DNA from: Paludibacteraceae bacterium
Lineage (GTDB): Bacteria > Bacteroidota > Bacteroidia > Bacteroidales > Paludibacteraceae
NCBI GenBank assembly: GCA_028694915.1
Contig: JAQVJY010000016.1
Location: forward strand, 1 to 32,611
Length of the DNA stretch: 32,611 nucleotides
Reading direction: 5' to 3'
Shown here: piece after piece, positions 1 through 6,968 of the stretch
Layout of the letters: each line of letters starts with the position of its first letter
Position numbering within the stretch: the stretch's first letter is position 1
Position numbers and translations under genes: made by a program
The notes under the pieces: generated by a model
Told to the model about the DNA's origin: nothing
The model's database searches: none
What the model saw: the letters and a program-made list of their open reading frames with translations, nothing else

Positions 1-51
1 ACAACGACACCTTTACTACCAAATTAATTAAATCACACTAATAGAAACATT

Positions 52-2139
52 ATGAAGAAATTGAATTTTTTAATTATGCTAACACTTGCAAGCACTATGA
101 TGACTGCGCAAAATCCCTTTTTCAAGCAGGCGAAAACGCCACACGAAACATTTCCGTTCAATGAATTAAAAGACGAGTATTATATGCCGGCTTTTGAAGA
201 AGGCATCAAGCAACATCAAGCCGAAATCAATAAAATTGCGAACAACAAACAGCTTCCTACCTTCGAAAATACGATTGTAGCCATGGAGCGATCTGGCGCT
301 TTACTCAACAAAGTAGCCACTGTATTTTTTGCCCTCAATGGTGCAGAAACAAACGATGAGATGCAAGAAATTGCACAAAAAGTGTCTCCTCTACTTACAG
401 AGCACAGCACAGCCATAAACCTCAATGAAAAACTATTTGCTCGTGTCAAAGCGGTATATGATCAACGCGAGAAACTGAACTTATCAGTAGAAGATGCAAA
501 ATTATTAGAAGACACTTACGAAGGTTTTGCTAGTAATGGAGCTAATTTACCTGCCGATAAAAAAGAAATTTTTAAACAAATCAGCAAAGATTTAAGCTTG
601 GCTTCCGTTCAATTTGGACAAAATGTATTAAAAGAAACCAATGGCTACTCATTACTGATTACAGATAAAAATGTATTAGCTGGAATGCCAGATGACTTCA
701 TGGAAATGACCGCATCAAAAGCCAAAGAAGCTGGCAAAGATGGCTGGTTGCTTAATCTACGTTCTACATGCTACGGCCCTATTATGACCTATGCTAACAA
801 TCGCGATCTTCGTCGTGAATTATGGATGGCTTATAATACACAATGCTTACCTAACAGCCAGTATGACAATACCCAATTAATTCAACGTATCATCAATCTT
901 CAATTGCAAAAAGCCAACTTATTGGGCTATGAAACGTACGCTGATTATGCATTACGTCACCGTATGGCTGAAAAGCCAGGCAATGTGTACAAATTGCTCA
1001 ACGATTTAATGGAAGCCTATAAGCCTGCTGCACAAAAAGAATTAAAAGATGTACAAGATTATGCTAGTGCTCATGGCGCTTATTTCACCATTCAACCTTG
1101 GGACTTTGGATATTACAGCGAAAAATTAAAAACAGAACGTTTTGATGTCAACGATGAAATTCTAAAACCATATTTTGAACTTGAAAACGTAAAAAAAGGT
1201 GTTTTTGGATTAGCTACCAAACTCTATGGCTTACACTTTACCAAAAACGAAAAAATACAAGTATATCATCCTGAGGTAGAAGCTTTTGATGTAACAGATA
1301 ACAAAGGTAAATTTATTGCCGTTTTGTACACCGATTTTCATCCTCGCGAAGGTAAACGTTCTGGTGCTTGGATGACAGAATACAAATCGCAGTACAAAAA
1401 TGCAAAAGGTAAAGATAGCCGTCCGCACATCACCATTGTAATGAATTTTACACGACCAACAGAAACTAAACCTGCGTTGCTCGAATTTGATGAAGTAAAT
1501 ACCTTCTTACACGAATTTGGTCACGCACTTCATGGAATGTTAGCCGATGGAACTTACGCAAGCCTTTCTGGCACAAACGTATACCGCGATTTTGTAGAAT
1601 TACCTTCTCAATTTATGGAAAACTTTCTCACAGAGAAAGAATTCCTCGATGGTTTTGCTGTGCATTATCAAACTGGCGAAAAAATTCCTGCCGAATTAAT
1701 TCAAAAAATTATTGACGCATCGAATTTTAACGTTGCTTATGCTTGTTTACGACAACTAGCATTTGGGTATGAAGATATGGCATTCTACACCATTACAGAG
1801 CCATTTAGTGGCGACGTTATCGCATTCGAAAAAGCCGCCACAGCACCAGTAAGCCTACTTCCATCTATTCCAGAAACAGCTAGAAGCACCACCTTCTCGC
1901 ATATTTTCTCTGGCGGTTATGCCGCAGGTTACTATAGCTACAAATGGGCAGAAGTACTAGATGCTGACGCATTTTCAGTATTCAAAGCCAATGGCATTTA
2001 TGATGCAAAAACAGCAAAATCTTTCAAAGAAAATATTCTTATGAAAGGAGGAAGTGAGCATCCTATGGTTTTATATAAACGCTTCCGTGGACAAGAACCT
2101 ACTATTGACGCCTTGTTAAAACGAACCGGTATTAAATAA
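52..2139 (+). CDS. dcp: Secreted M3-family peptidyl-dipeptidase (Dcp-like oligopeptidase)
   Basis: This is a zinc metallopeptidase of family M3 (Dcp/thimet oligopeptidase type), which removes dipeptides from the C-terminus of short peptides. The HExxH zinc motif is HEFGH at residues 487-491, and the third ligand is the Glu of VELPSQ at residue 516. The 29-residue spacing to the first His fits the family, as does the full length of 695 aa. An N-terminal signal peptide (Lys-Lys, hydrophobic run, cleavage near TAQ at about residue 20) suggests that it works in the periplasm or outer envelope, unlike the cytoplasmic E. coli Dcp. The ATG start is the only one that gives the signal peptide. No promoter could be recognised in the 51 bases before it, and an intrinsic terminator follows. 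It probably recycles peptides. The family assignment is firm and the exact specificity is inferred. Confidence 0.95.
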   Translation: MKKLNFLIMLTLASTMMTAQNPFFKQAKTPHETFPFNELKDEYYMPAFEEGIKQHQAEINKIANNKQLPTFENTIVAMERSGALLNKVATVFFALNGAETNDEMQEIAQKVSPLLTEHSTAINLNEKLFARVKAVYDQREKLNLSVEDAKLLEDTYEGFASNGANLPADKKEIFKQISKDLSLASVQFGQNVLKETNGYSLLITDKNVLAGMPDDFMEMTASKAKEAGKDGWLLNLRSTCYGPIMTYANNRDLRRELWMAYNTQCLPNSQYDNTQLIQRIINLQLQKANLLGYETYADYALRHRMAEKPGNVYKLLNDLMEAYKPAAQKELKDVQDYASAHGAYFTIQPWDFGYYSEKLKTERFDVNDEILKPYFELENVKKGVFGLATKLYGLHFTKNEKIQVYHPEVEAFDVTDNKGKFIAVLYTDFHPREGKRSGAWMTEYKSQYKNAKGKDSRPHITIVMNFTRPTETKPALLEFDEVNTFLHEFGHALHGMLADGTYASLSGTNVYRDFVELPSQFMENFLTEKEFLDGFAVHYQTGEKIPAELIQKIIDASNFNVAYACLRQLAFGYEDMAFYTITEPFSGDVIAFEKAATAPVSLLPSIPETARSTTFSHIFSGGYAAGYYSYKWAEVLDADAFSVFKANGIYDAKTAKSFKENILMKGGSEHPMVLYKRFRGQEPTIDALLKRTGIK

Positions 2140-2156
2140 GTAACATACAAACTTTT

Positions 2157-2190
2157 AAAAAAGCCTTACATTCTTTTGTAAGGCTTTTTT
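2157..2190 (+). terminator. Intrinsic terminator after dcp
   Basis: An inverted repeat (AAAAAAGCCTTACA and TGTAAGGCTTTTTT) with a 6-base loop is followed by a T run. It lies 17 bases after the dcp stop. Confidence 0.92.
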
Positions 2191-2218
2191 GTTACATCTA
2201 ATAAAATCTGTATATTTG
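2188..2218 (+). promoter_or_regulatory. Bacteroidota-type promoter of pulA
   Basis: A -33 element TTTG (2188-2191), a 19-base spacer and a -7 element TATATTTG (2211-2218) match the known TTTG/TAnnTTTG consensus of Bacteroidota. The -33 element lies inside the T tract of the preceding terminator. Confidence 0.82.
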
Positions 2219-2266
2219 CAACTATAGATTTTATGAAATAGTTAATCAAAACTAATAGCTAATAAT

Positions 2267-4258
2267 ATGAAACGTACTAAATTATTTCTACCCGTCATTT
2301 TGCTAGTGTGTCTAATGAGTTGTGGACATCTACCCAAAGAATATGCCACAATCAATGATTATCCACTGTATGAAGGAACCGATTTAGGAGCAACCTATTA
2401 CGCCACGCACACAAAATTTCGAGTTTGGTCACCTGCTGCACAAGCTGTTCGACTCAATATCTATGAACATGGACTTAATGGGAAGCCGTTAGCAGTTTAC
2501 GGGATGAATCGTTCAGAGAAAGGCACTTGGACCTACAGTGTAAAACAAGACCTCAAAGGAAAGTTTTACACCTTCCAAATACAAAAAAATGGGAAATGGC
2601 TTGGCGAAACTCCAAGTTTATGGTGTAAAGCTGTTGGCGTCAACGGGAATCGCGGAGCCATAATTGATCTGAAAGAAACAAATCCTCAAGGTTGGGAAAC
2701 GGACAAACGACCTGAAATGAAATCATTTACCGACGCCGTTATCTACGAAGTTCACATGCGTGATTTTACCATTGCACCAAATTCCGGAAGTTCATATCCA
2801 GGAAAATTTTTAGGCCTTAGCGAAAGTGGAACTCGTTCTCCTGAAGGTTTCAAAACAGGACTTGATCATTTAAAAGAATTAGGCATTACACACTTACAAA
2901 TTCTACCATCATACGATTATGCATCTATTGATGAGACCCAACTCGATAAAAACGAATATAATTGGGGATACGACCCTAAAAACTACAATGTTCCAGAAGG
3001 CGGTTACTCTACAGATCCTTATAACCCCGTAACACGCATTAAGGAAATGAAAGAAATGATTCACCAACTTCATGCCAATGGCATTAGAGTCATTATGGAT
3101 GTAGTCTATAATCACACCTTCGTAGGCGAAGATTCGCATCTAAACTTAATGGTTCCTGGTTATTTCTATCGTTTTAACAACGATGGCTCATGGGGCAATT
3201 CATCGGGATGTGGCAATGAAACAGCATCGGAACGGTTAATGACACGCCAATTTATCATCGAATCGGTTAAACATTGGATTAATGAGTATCACATCGATGG
3301 TTTCCGTTTTGATTTAATGGGAATTCACGATATAGAAACGATGAATGCCATACGTCAAGCCATCAATGAAATAGACCCAACCATTAGTATTCATGGCGAA
3401 GGCTGGGCGGCTGGTGGCTCACCGCTACCCGAAAACTTACGAGCCGTGAAACAAAATGCACCTCAATTTTATCCGATTGGCGTTTTTAGCGACGACATAC
3501 GCGATGCGCTTCGTGGCAATTGGATGGATGGTAATAAAGGTGGTTTTTTAGTGGGCAATGGTTATGAAGAAAGTATCAAATTTGGTATTGTTGGTGCCGT
3601 ATCACATCCACAAATCGACCTCACAAAAATTGTACACAGCCAAACGGCCTATGCCAAAACTCCAGCACAAGTCATCAACTACGTATCTTGTCACGACGAC
3701 CCTTGTTTGGTTGACAAATTGAAAGCAACCATACCAGAAGCTAGCGAGCAAGAACTTATTGCCATGAACAAATTGGCACAAACTATCGTCTTTACATCAC
3801 AAGGTGTACCTTTTATTTACGCCGGCGAAGAAATTTTTCGAGATAAAAAAGGCGTTCATAACACCTACAAATCACCCGATGCTGTCAACCAAATTAATTG
3901 GAGCAACAAAGCTAAATATCACGACGTATTTAATTATTACCAGCAATTAATAGCACTACGTAAAGCACATCCGGCTTTTCGTATGTCAACCGCAGAACAA
4001 GTAAATAAGCATTTAACTTTTAGAACTCAGGACAAGAATTTAGTAAGCTATATGATACAGGATTATGCCAATGGCGACTCTTGGAAAACGATTTTAGTCA
4101 TTTTCAATGGGAACAGACAGGATATTTCATACACATTGCCTGCAGGAAATTGGACTGCTGTATGCGAACATGGCAAACTAAATCAATCAGGGTTAGGCAC
4201 CTACACGCAAACCATAAATGTGTCGGCTTCATCGGCCACCATTCTATATCAACCATAG
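2267..4258 (+). CDS. pulA: Lipoprotein type I pullulanase (GH13)
   Basis: This alpha-1,6-glucan debranching enzyme cleaves pullulan and branched starch or glycogen oligosaccharides. A lipobox (LMSC, Cys near residue 19) makes it an envelope lipoprotein. A CBM48-like N-terminal domain (FRVWSPAA, about residues 45-120) precedes a GH13 barrel. The pullulanase signature YNWGYDP is present. The GH13 regions are DVVYNHT, GFRFDLMG (nucleophile Asp349), GEGW (acid/base Glu378) and SCHDD (Asp477). A small C-terminal beta domain ends the protein. At 663 aa it is the usual length for single-domain type I pullulanases. It stands alone behind its own promoter, with no SusC/SusD partner in this window, so it may serve general alpha-glucan use. 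The family is certain and the cell-surface location is inferred. Confidence 0.95.
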   Translation: MKRTKLFLPVILLVCLMSCGHLPKEYATINDYPLYEGTDLGATYYATHTKFRVWSPAAQAVRLNIYEHGLNGKPLAVYGMNRSEKGTWTYSVKQDLKGKFYTFQIQKNGKWLGETPSLWCKAVGVNGNRGAIIDLKETNPQGWETDKRPEMKSFTDAVIYEVHMRDFTIAPNSGSSYPGKFLGLSESGTRSPEGFKTGLDHLKELGITHLQILPSYDYASIDETQLDKNEYNWGYDPKNYNVPEGGYSTDPYNPVTRIKEMKEMIHQLHANGIRVIMDVVYNHTFVGEDSHLNLMVPGYFYRFNNDGSWGNSSGCGNETASERLMTRQFIIESVKHWINEYHIDGFRFDLMGIHDIETMNAIRQAINEIDPTISIHGEGWAAGGSPLPENLRAVKQNAPQFYPIGVFSDDIRDALRGNWMDGNKGGFLVGNGYEESIKFGIVGAVSHPQIDLTKIVHSQTAYAKTPAQVINYVSCHDDPCLVDKLKATIPEASEQELIAMNKLAQTIVFTSQGVPFIYAGEEIFRDKKGVHNTYKSPDAVNQINWSNKAKYHDVFNYYQQLIALRKAHPAFRMSTAEQVNKHLTFRTQDKNLVSYMIQDYANGDSWKTILVIFNGNRQDISYTLPAGNWTAVCEHGKLNQSGLGTYTQTINVSASSATILYQP

Positions 4259-4291
4259 CGAAAAGAATTACAAAAATCTTTAAAGAACCTA

Positions 4292-4322
4292 TTGCGTAAT
4301 TAAAAAAAGTAGTGTATCTTTG
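4292..4322 (+). promoter_or_regulatory. Promoter of tRNA-Ser / rpmE2
   Basis: TTG (4292-4294), a 20-base spacer and TATCTTTG (4315-4322) lie 12 bases before the tRNA. No other TAnnTTTG box lies between the tRNA and rpmE2, so this promoter probably drives both. Confidence 0.82.
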
Positions 4323-4333
4323 CACCACTTTTC

Positions 4334-4418
4334 GGAGAGATGGCAGAGTGGTCGATTGCAGCGGTCTTGAAAACCGCCGTACTGAGAGGTACCGGGGGTT
4401 CGAATCCCTCTCTCTCCG
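4334..4418 (+). tRNA. tRNA-Ser (anticodon UGA)
   Basis: This is a class II tRNA. The acceptor arms GGAGAGA and TCTCTCC pair perfectly and the discriminator is G4418, as usual for serine. The anticodon stem GCGGT/ACCGC encloses the loop CTTGAAA, giving anticodon TGA (4368-4370). The extended variable arm pairs GTAC with GTAC, and the T loop TTCGAAT is canonical. CCA is not encoded in full (the sequence continues G-CAA), so the tail must be added after transcription. Confidence 0.97.
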
Positions 4419-4444
4419 CAACTAAAAAACAAATTTTATAAAAA

Positions 4445-4708
4445 ATGAAACAAGGAATTCACCCAGAAAGCTATCGTCCCGTAGCATTTAAAGATATGTC
4501 GAACGAAGATGTATTCATCACTCGTTCTACTGTAGCTACGAAAGAAACCATCGACATCGATGGGGTAACTTATCCTTTGGTAAAACTCGAAATTTCGAGC
4601 TCTTCTCACCCATTCTACACTGGCAAAAGCAAGTTGGTTGACACTGCTGGTCGCGTAGATAAGTTCATGAACCGTTACCAAAACAGAGCTAGCAAAACCA
4701 CAAAATAA
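4445..4708 (+). CDS. rpmE2: 50S ribosomal protein L31, type B (zinc-free)
   Basis: This 87-aa protein is ribosomal protein L31, which helps bridge the large and small subunits. It starts [10 protein letters not shown] and contains [13 protein letters not shown] and the C-terminal VDKFMNRYQ typical of the family. It has no cysteines, so it is the zinc-independent (C-minus, type B) form. It begins 26 bases after tRNA-Ser with no terminator or promoter visible between them, so its mRNA probably forms when the tRNA is cut from a shared precursor. It ends before a strong terminator. In many bacteria C-minus L31 is induced by zinc shortage through Zur; no separate promoter or obvious palindrome is seen here. 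Confidence 0.97.
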   Translation: MKQGIHPESYRPVAFKDMSNEDVFITRSTVATKETIDIDGVTYPLVKLEISSSSHPFYTGKSKLVDTAGRVDKFMNRYQNRASKTTK

Positions 4709-4736
4709 CTGCTTGCTTAGGTTACAACGATATTAT

Positions 4737-4767
4737 AAAAAAGCTCCGAATTTTCGGAGCTTTTTTG
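4737..4767 (+). terminator. Intrinsic terminator after rpmE2
   Basis: The stem AAGCTCCG/CGGAGCTT is followed by a T run (about 4761-4766). The terminator of gap near 30331 uses the same stem core (CTCCG/CGGAG). Confidence 0.92.
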
Positions 4768-4791
4768 TATTTAATACCTTCCTCTTCTCTA

Positions 4792-4822
4792 TTGCATAAT
4801 CGAAAATAAAACCCTATATTTG
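4792..4822 (+). promoter_or_regulatory. Promoter of the barrel-phosphoesterase-Nudix unit
   Basis: TTG (4792-4794), a 20-base spacer and TATATTTG (4815-4822) lie 24 bases before the first ATG. The match to the Bacteroidota consensus is very good. Confidence 0.82.
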
Positions 4823-4846
4823 TGCTCATTAACCATGAACTAGCGC

Positions 4847-5548
4847 ATGAAACAAATTATATTGGCATTATTGCTCGGCTTATCGTTATCGGCACTCGCA
4901 CAAACTAAAGCACCAATTTCGATTAGGTCTTATGCCGAATATGGCTACAACTACACATGGGAAAACTATGGAGGTTTAGCCGTTATAGCTAACATACCTA
5001 TCAATTCCTACTTTTCATTGGAAGGTGGCCTCAACACAAACACCAGCAATGTGCACGCCATCAACGCAAGAGCTATTGTGCACTTCCCTTTAGCAGTTGG
5101 TAATTTAACATTAGAAAATCGCTATTTACATCGTCTTTATTTACGAAATAACACGAATGATTTAGCCGCTGGAATCATTGTGGGCTATACCAGAGATTAT
5201 ATTAAAGCGAGCTTAGGTTTATATGGACGCGTTTATGGTAGTATCAATTGGGAAAGCCATAATGAAAGTGCCGCTAATGTAATGGAACCATTTAATCTAA
5301 TTTACAACCTCGAAGGACAACTATTTAAACAAGATCACAATTGGAATATAGGCTTGGGCGTAAGTAATCACGACGATTTTCAGATTGAACGCATGTACAA
5401 ACCAATTTTCACACTAAAAGGCAATTTTGTCCCTGCTCAACATTTTAACTTATTAGCAGAATTATCGTGTAAACCAGTAGGAATTTTTCATGGTTCGGCT
5501 AATTTTTATGCGCTTTATACACGCTTAGGATTCATTTACACATGGTAA
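4847..5548 (+). CDS. Small outer-membrane beta-barrel protein
   Basis: I do not recognise a named family. The 233-aa product has a clear signal peptide (MKQIILALLLGL, cleavage after ALA-Q near residue 19). The rest shows alternating aromatic and polar residues in short strands (for example NLTLENRYLHRLYL, AGIIVGYTRDYIKASLGLYG, LYTRLGFIYTW) and ends in an aromatic residue. These are features of an outer-membrane barrel, probably of about 8-10 strands. It is the first gene of its unit. Its stop overlaps the start of the phosphoesterase lipoprotein by 7 bases, so the two are probably translated together and may act together at the outer membrane. The barrel fold is inferred from sequence pattern, and the function is unknown. 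Confidence 0.8.
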   Translation: MKQIILALLLGLSLSALAQTKAPISIRSYAEYGYNYTWENYGGLAVIANIPINSYFSLEGGLNTNTSNVHAINARAIVHFPLAVGNLTLENRYLHRLYLRNNTNDLAAGIIVGYTRDYIKASLGLYGRVYGSINWESHNESAANVMEPFNLIYNLEGQLFKQDHNWNIGLGVSNHDDFQIERMYKPIFTLKGNFVPAQHFNLLAELSCKPVGIFHGSANFYALYTRLGFIYTW

Positions 5549-6399
5549 AAAAAATCACATATTGTTTGATTACGCTAGTTTTAACAGCTTGCGACATGGA
5601 TTTTATCGGATTTATTGCTCCAACAAGCGATACCACCGAACAACGTTTTGAACAATCACTAGCATGGAACACTGAACATGGGTACACATCGCTCAATGTT
5701 CCAATTGATGATTACAAATTCTACGTTGGAACCGATATTCACACCGCTATTTCAGTAAAAAACATTACCACTCTGGTAACCGCTTTACGCAACGATTCTA
5801 ATGCTTATTTCGGTATTTTAACAGGAGATTTAGTGAATCAAAAAGGAGGTTTTCACAATTTGATGCCAGCCTTAACTTTCAACCCACTCACACAAGAGCG
5901 AAATGATACGTTATTTGCCACTCTTGGCAATCACGATTTATATTTTAATCAATGGGAAGATTATAAATCCTACTGGGGCACTTCCTCTTATTGGTTCGAA
6001 GTAAAAACACCGAACTACCAAGATTTATTTATCAGCTTGGATACGGGCAACGGTACCTTGGGAGCTAAACAATTAAAATGGTTACGCACTATTTTAGAGA
6101 GCAAACGCACTAATTACCGACATTGCATCGTTTATACGCATACAAACTTATTCAAAGAAGAAGAATCGCAATTTCCAACCAGTAACATGACGTTAGAGGA
6201 AACATTTGAAATAACAGAGTTGATGAGCAAACATCACGTTAATTTATTTCTGCAAGGTCACGACCACAACCGAGAGGTTTTACGCTACAAAGATGTACTC
6301 TATATTATAGTCGATGCCATGTTGGATGACTCCAAAGCACCATTTTATATGATTGCCACTTGTGGCGAAACTATTGATTATAAATTTATTGCTTTATAA
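5542..6399 (+). CDS. Lipoprotein metallophosphoesterase (calcineurin-like)
   Basis: This 285-aa protein has a signal peptide with lipobox LTAC (Cys16) and acidic residues at +1 and +3 after the Cys (CDMD). The full calcineurin-like motif set is visible: D65xH67, GD96, GN130H131D132, the His of YTHTN, and GH240D241H242. It should therefore bind two metal ions and hydrolyse a phosphomonoester, phosphodiester or nucleotide. The substrate cannot be read from sequence. It overlaps the barrel gene by 7 bases and lies 2 bases before the Nudix gene, which suggests envelope phosphate-ester chemistry linked to the barrel. Surface exposure is possible but unproven. Confidence 0.88.
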   Translation: MVKKITYCLITLVLTACDMDFIGFIAPTSDTTEQRFEQSLAWNTEHGYTSLNVPIDDYKFYVGTDIHTAISVKNITTLVTALRNDSNAYFGILTGDLVNQKGGFHNLMPALTFNPLTQERNDTLFATLGNHDLYFNQWEDYKSYWGTSSYWFEVKTPNYQDLFISLDTGNGTLGAKQLKWLRTILESKRTNYRHCIVYTHTNLFKEEESQFPTSNMTLEETFEITELMSKHHVNLFLQGHDHNREVLRYKDVLYIIVDAMLDDSKAPFYMIATCGETIDYKFIAL

Positions 6400-6401
6400 T
6401 T

Positions 6402-6935
6402 ATGGGAACTACTCACCCTTTAAACTTGTTCAAATTCTGTCCACGCTGTGGTTCAGAACGTTTTGTAGAACACAACACAAAGGCCAAAGTATGTCGCCAA
6501 TGTGGATTTCAATACTATCATAATAGTTCAGCCGCAGTGGCTGGATTTATTATCTCTAGCAACGGACAAGAATTACTGCTCTGTACACGTGCCAAAAATC
6601 CCTATAAAGGAACATTGGACTTAACAGGCGGATTTGTTGACAATGATGAAACAGCCGAAGAAGCTATTTGTCGTGAAATAAAAGAAGAGCTAAACTTAGA
6701 TGTAACTAAAGCAACTTACTTATTTTCATTGCCAAACACCTATCCGTATTCTGACTTTACGGTACACACCCTAGACCTTTTTTTCTTGGTTGAAATAGCC
6801 AATATAGAAAATCTTAAATGTGCTGACGATGTATCGGCCGCTCAATTTATTCCATTTAAAAACATAGATATCAACGCCATAGGATTATCATCAGTAAAAA
6901 AAGCTGTTAATAAATTTTTGATGGAACACGTGTGA
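6402..6935 (+). CDS. Nudix hydrolase with N-terminal zinc ribbon
   Basis: This 177-aa cytoplasmic protein (no signal peptide) hydrolyses a nucleoside diphosphate linked to another group. An N-terminal zinc ribbon has two CxxC pairs (CPRC near residues 13-16 and CRQC near 31-34), as in NudC-type NADH pyrophosphatases. The Nudix box starts at GGFVDNDE and continues through REIKEEL. Its late Gly is replaced by Asn (EELNL), while the metal-binding Glu residues are intact. The NudC-type SQPWPFP motif is absent and the protein is shorter than NudC, so the substrate is open. It starts 2 bases after the phosphoesterase stop. The Nudix family is certain. Confidence 0.92.
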   Translation: MGTTHPLNLFKFCPRCGSERFVEHNTKAKVCRQCGFQYYHNSSAAVAGFIISSNGQELLLCTRAKNPYKGTLDLTGGFVDNDETAEEAICREIKEELNLDVTKATYLFSLPNTYPYSDFTVHTLDLFFLVEIANIENLKCADDVSAAQFIPFKNIDINAIGLSSVKKAVNKFLMEHV

Positions 6936-6943
6936 TTTTTTTA

Positions 6944-6951
6944 TACTTTTG
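6944..6951 (+). promoter_or_regulatory. Possible promoter -7 element of the TPR gene
   Basis: TACTTTTG fits TAnnTTTG 17 bases before the ATG. The nearest TTTG (6917-6920) is 23 bases upstream, which is longer than usual, so this is a tentative call. Confidence 0.5.
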
Positions 6952-6968
6952 TACAAAATATTCTGATT

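Noticed and set aside
4104..4421. 105-aa open frame on the minus strand ([12 protein letters not shown]...)
   Set aside because: It is the reverse of the tRNA-Ser gene and the end of pulA; such frames over tRNA genes are a well-known annotation artefact.
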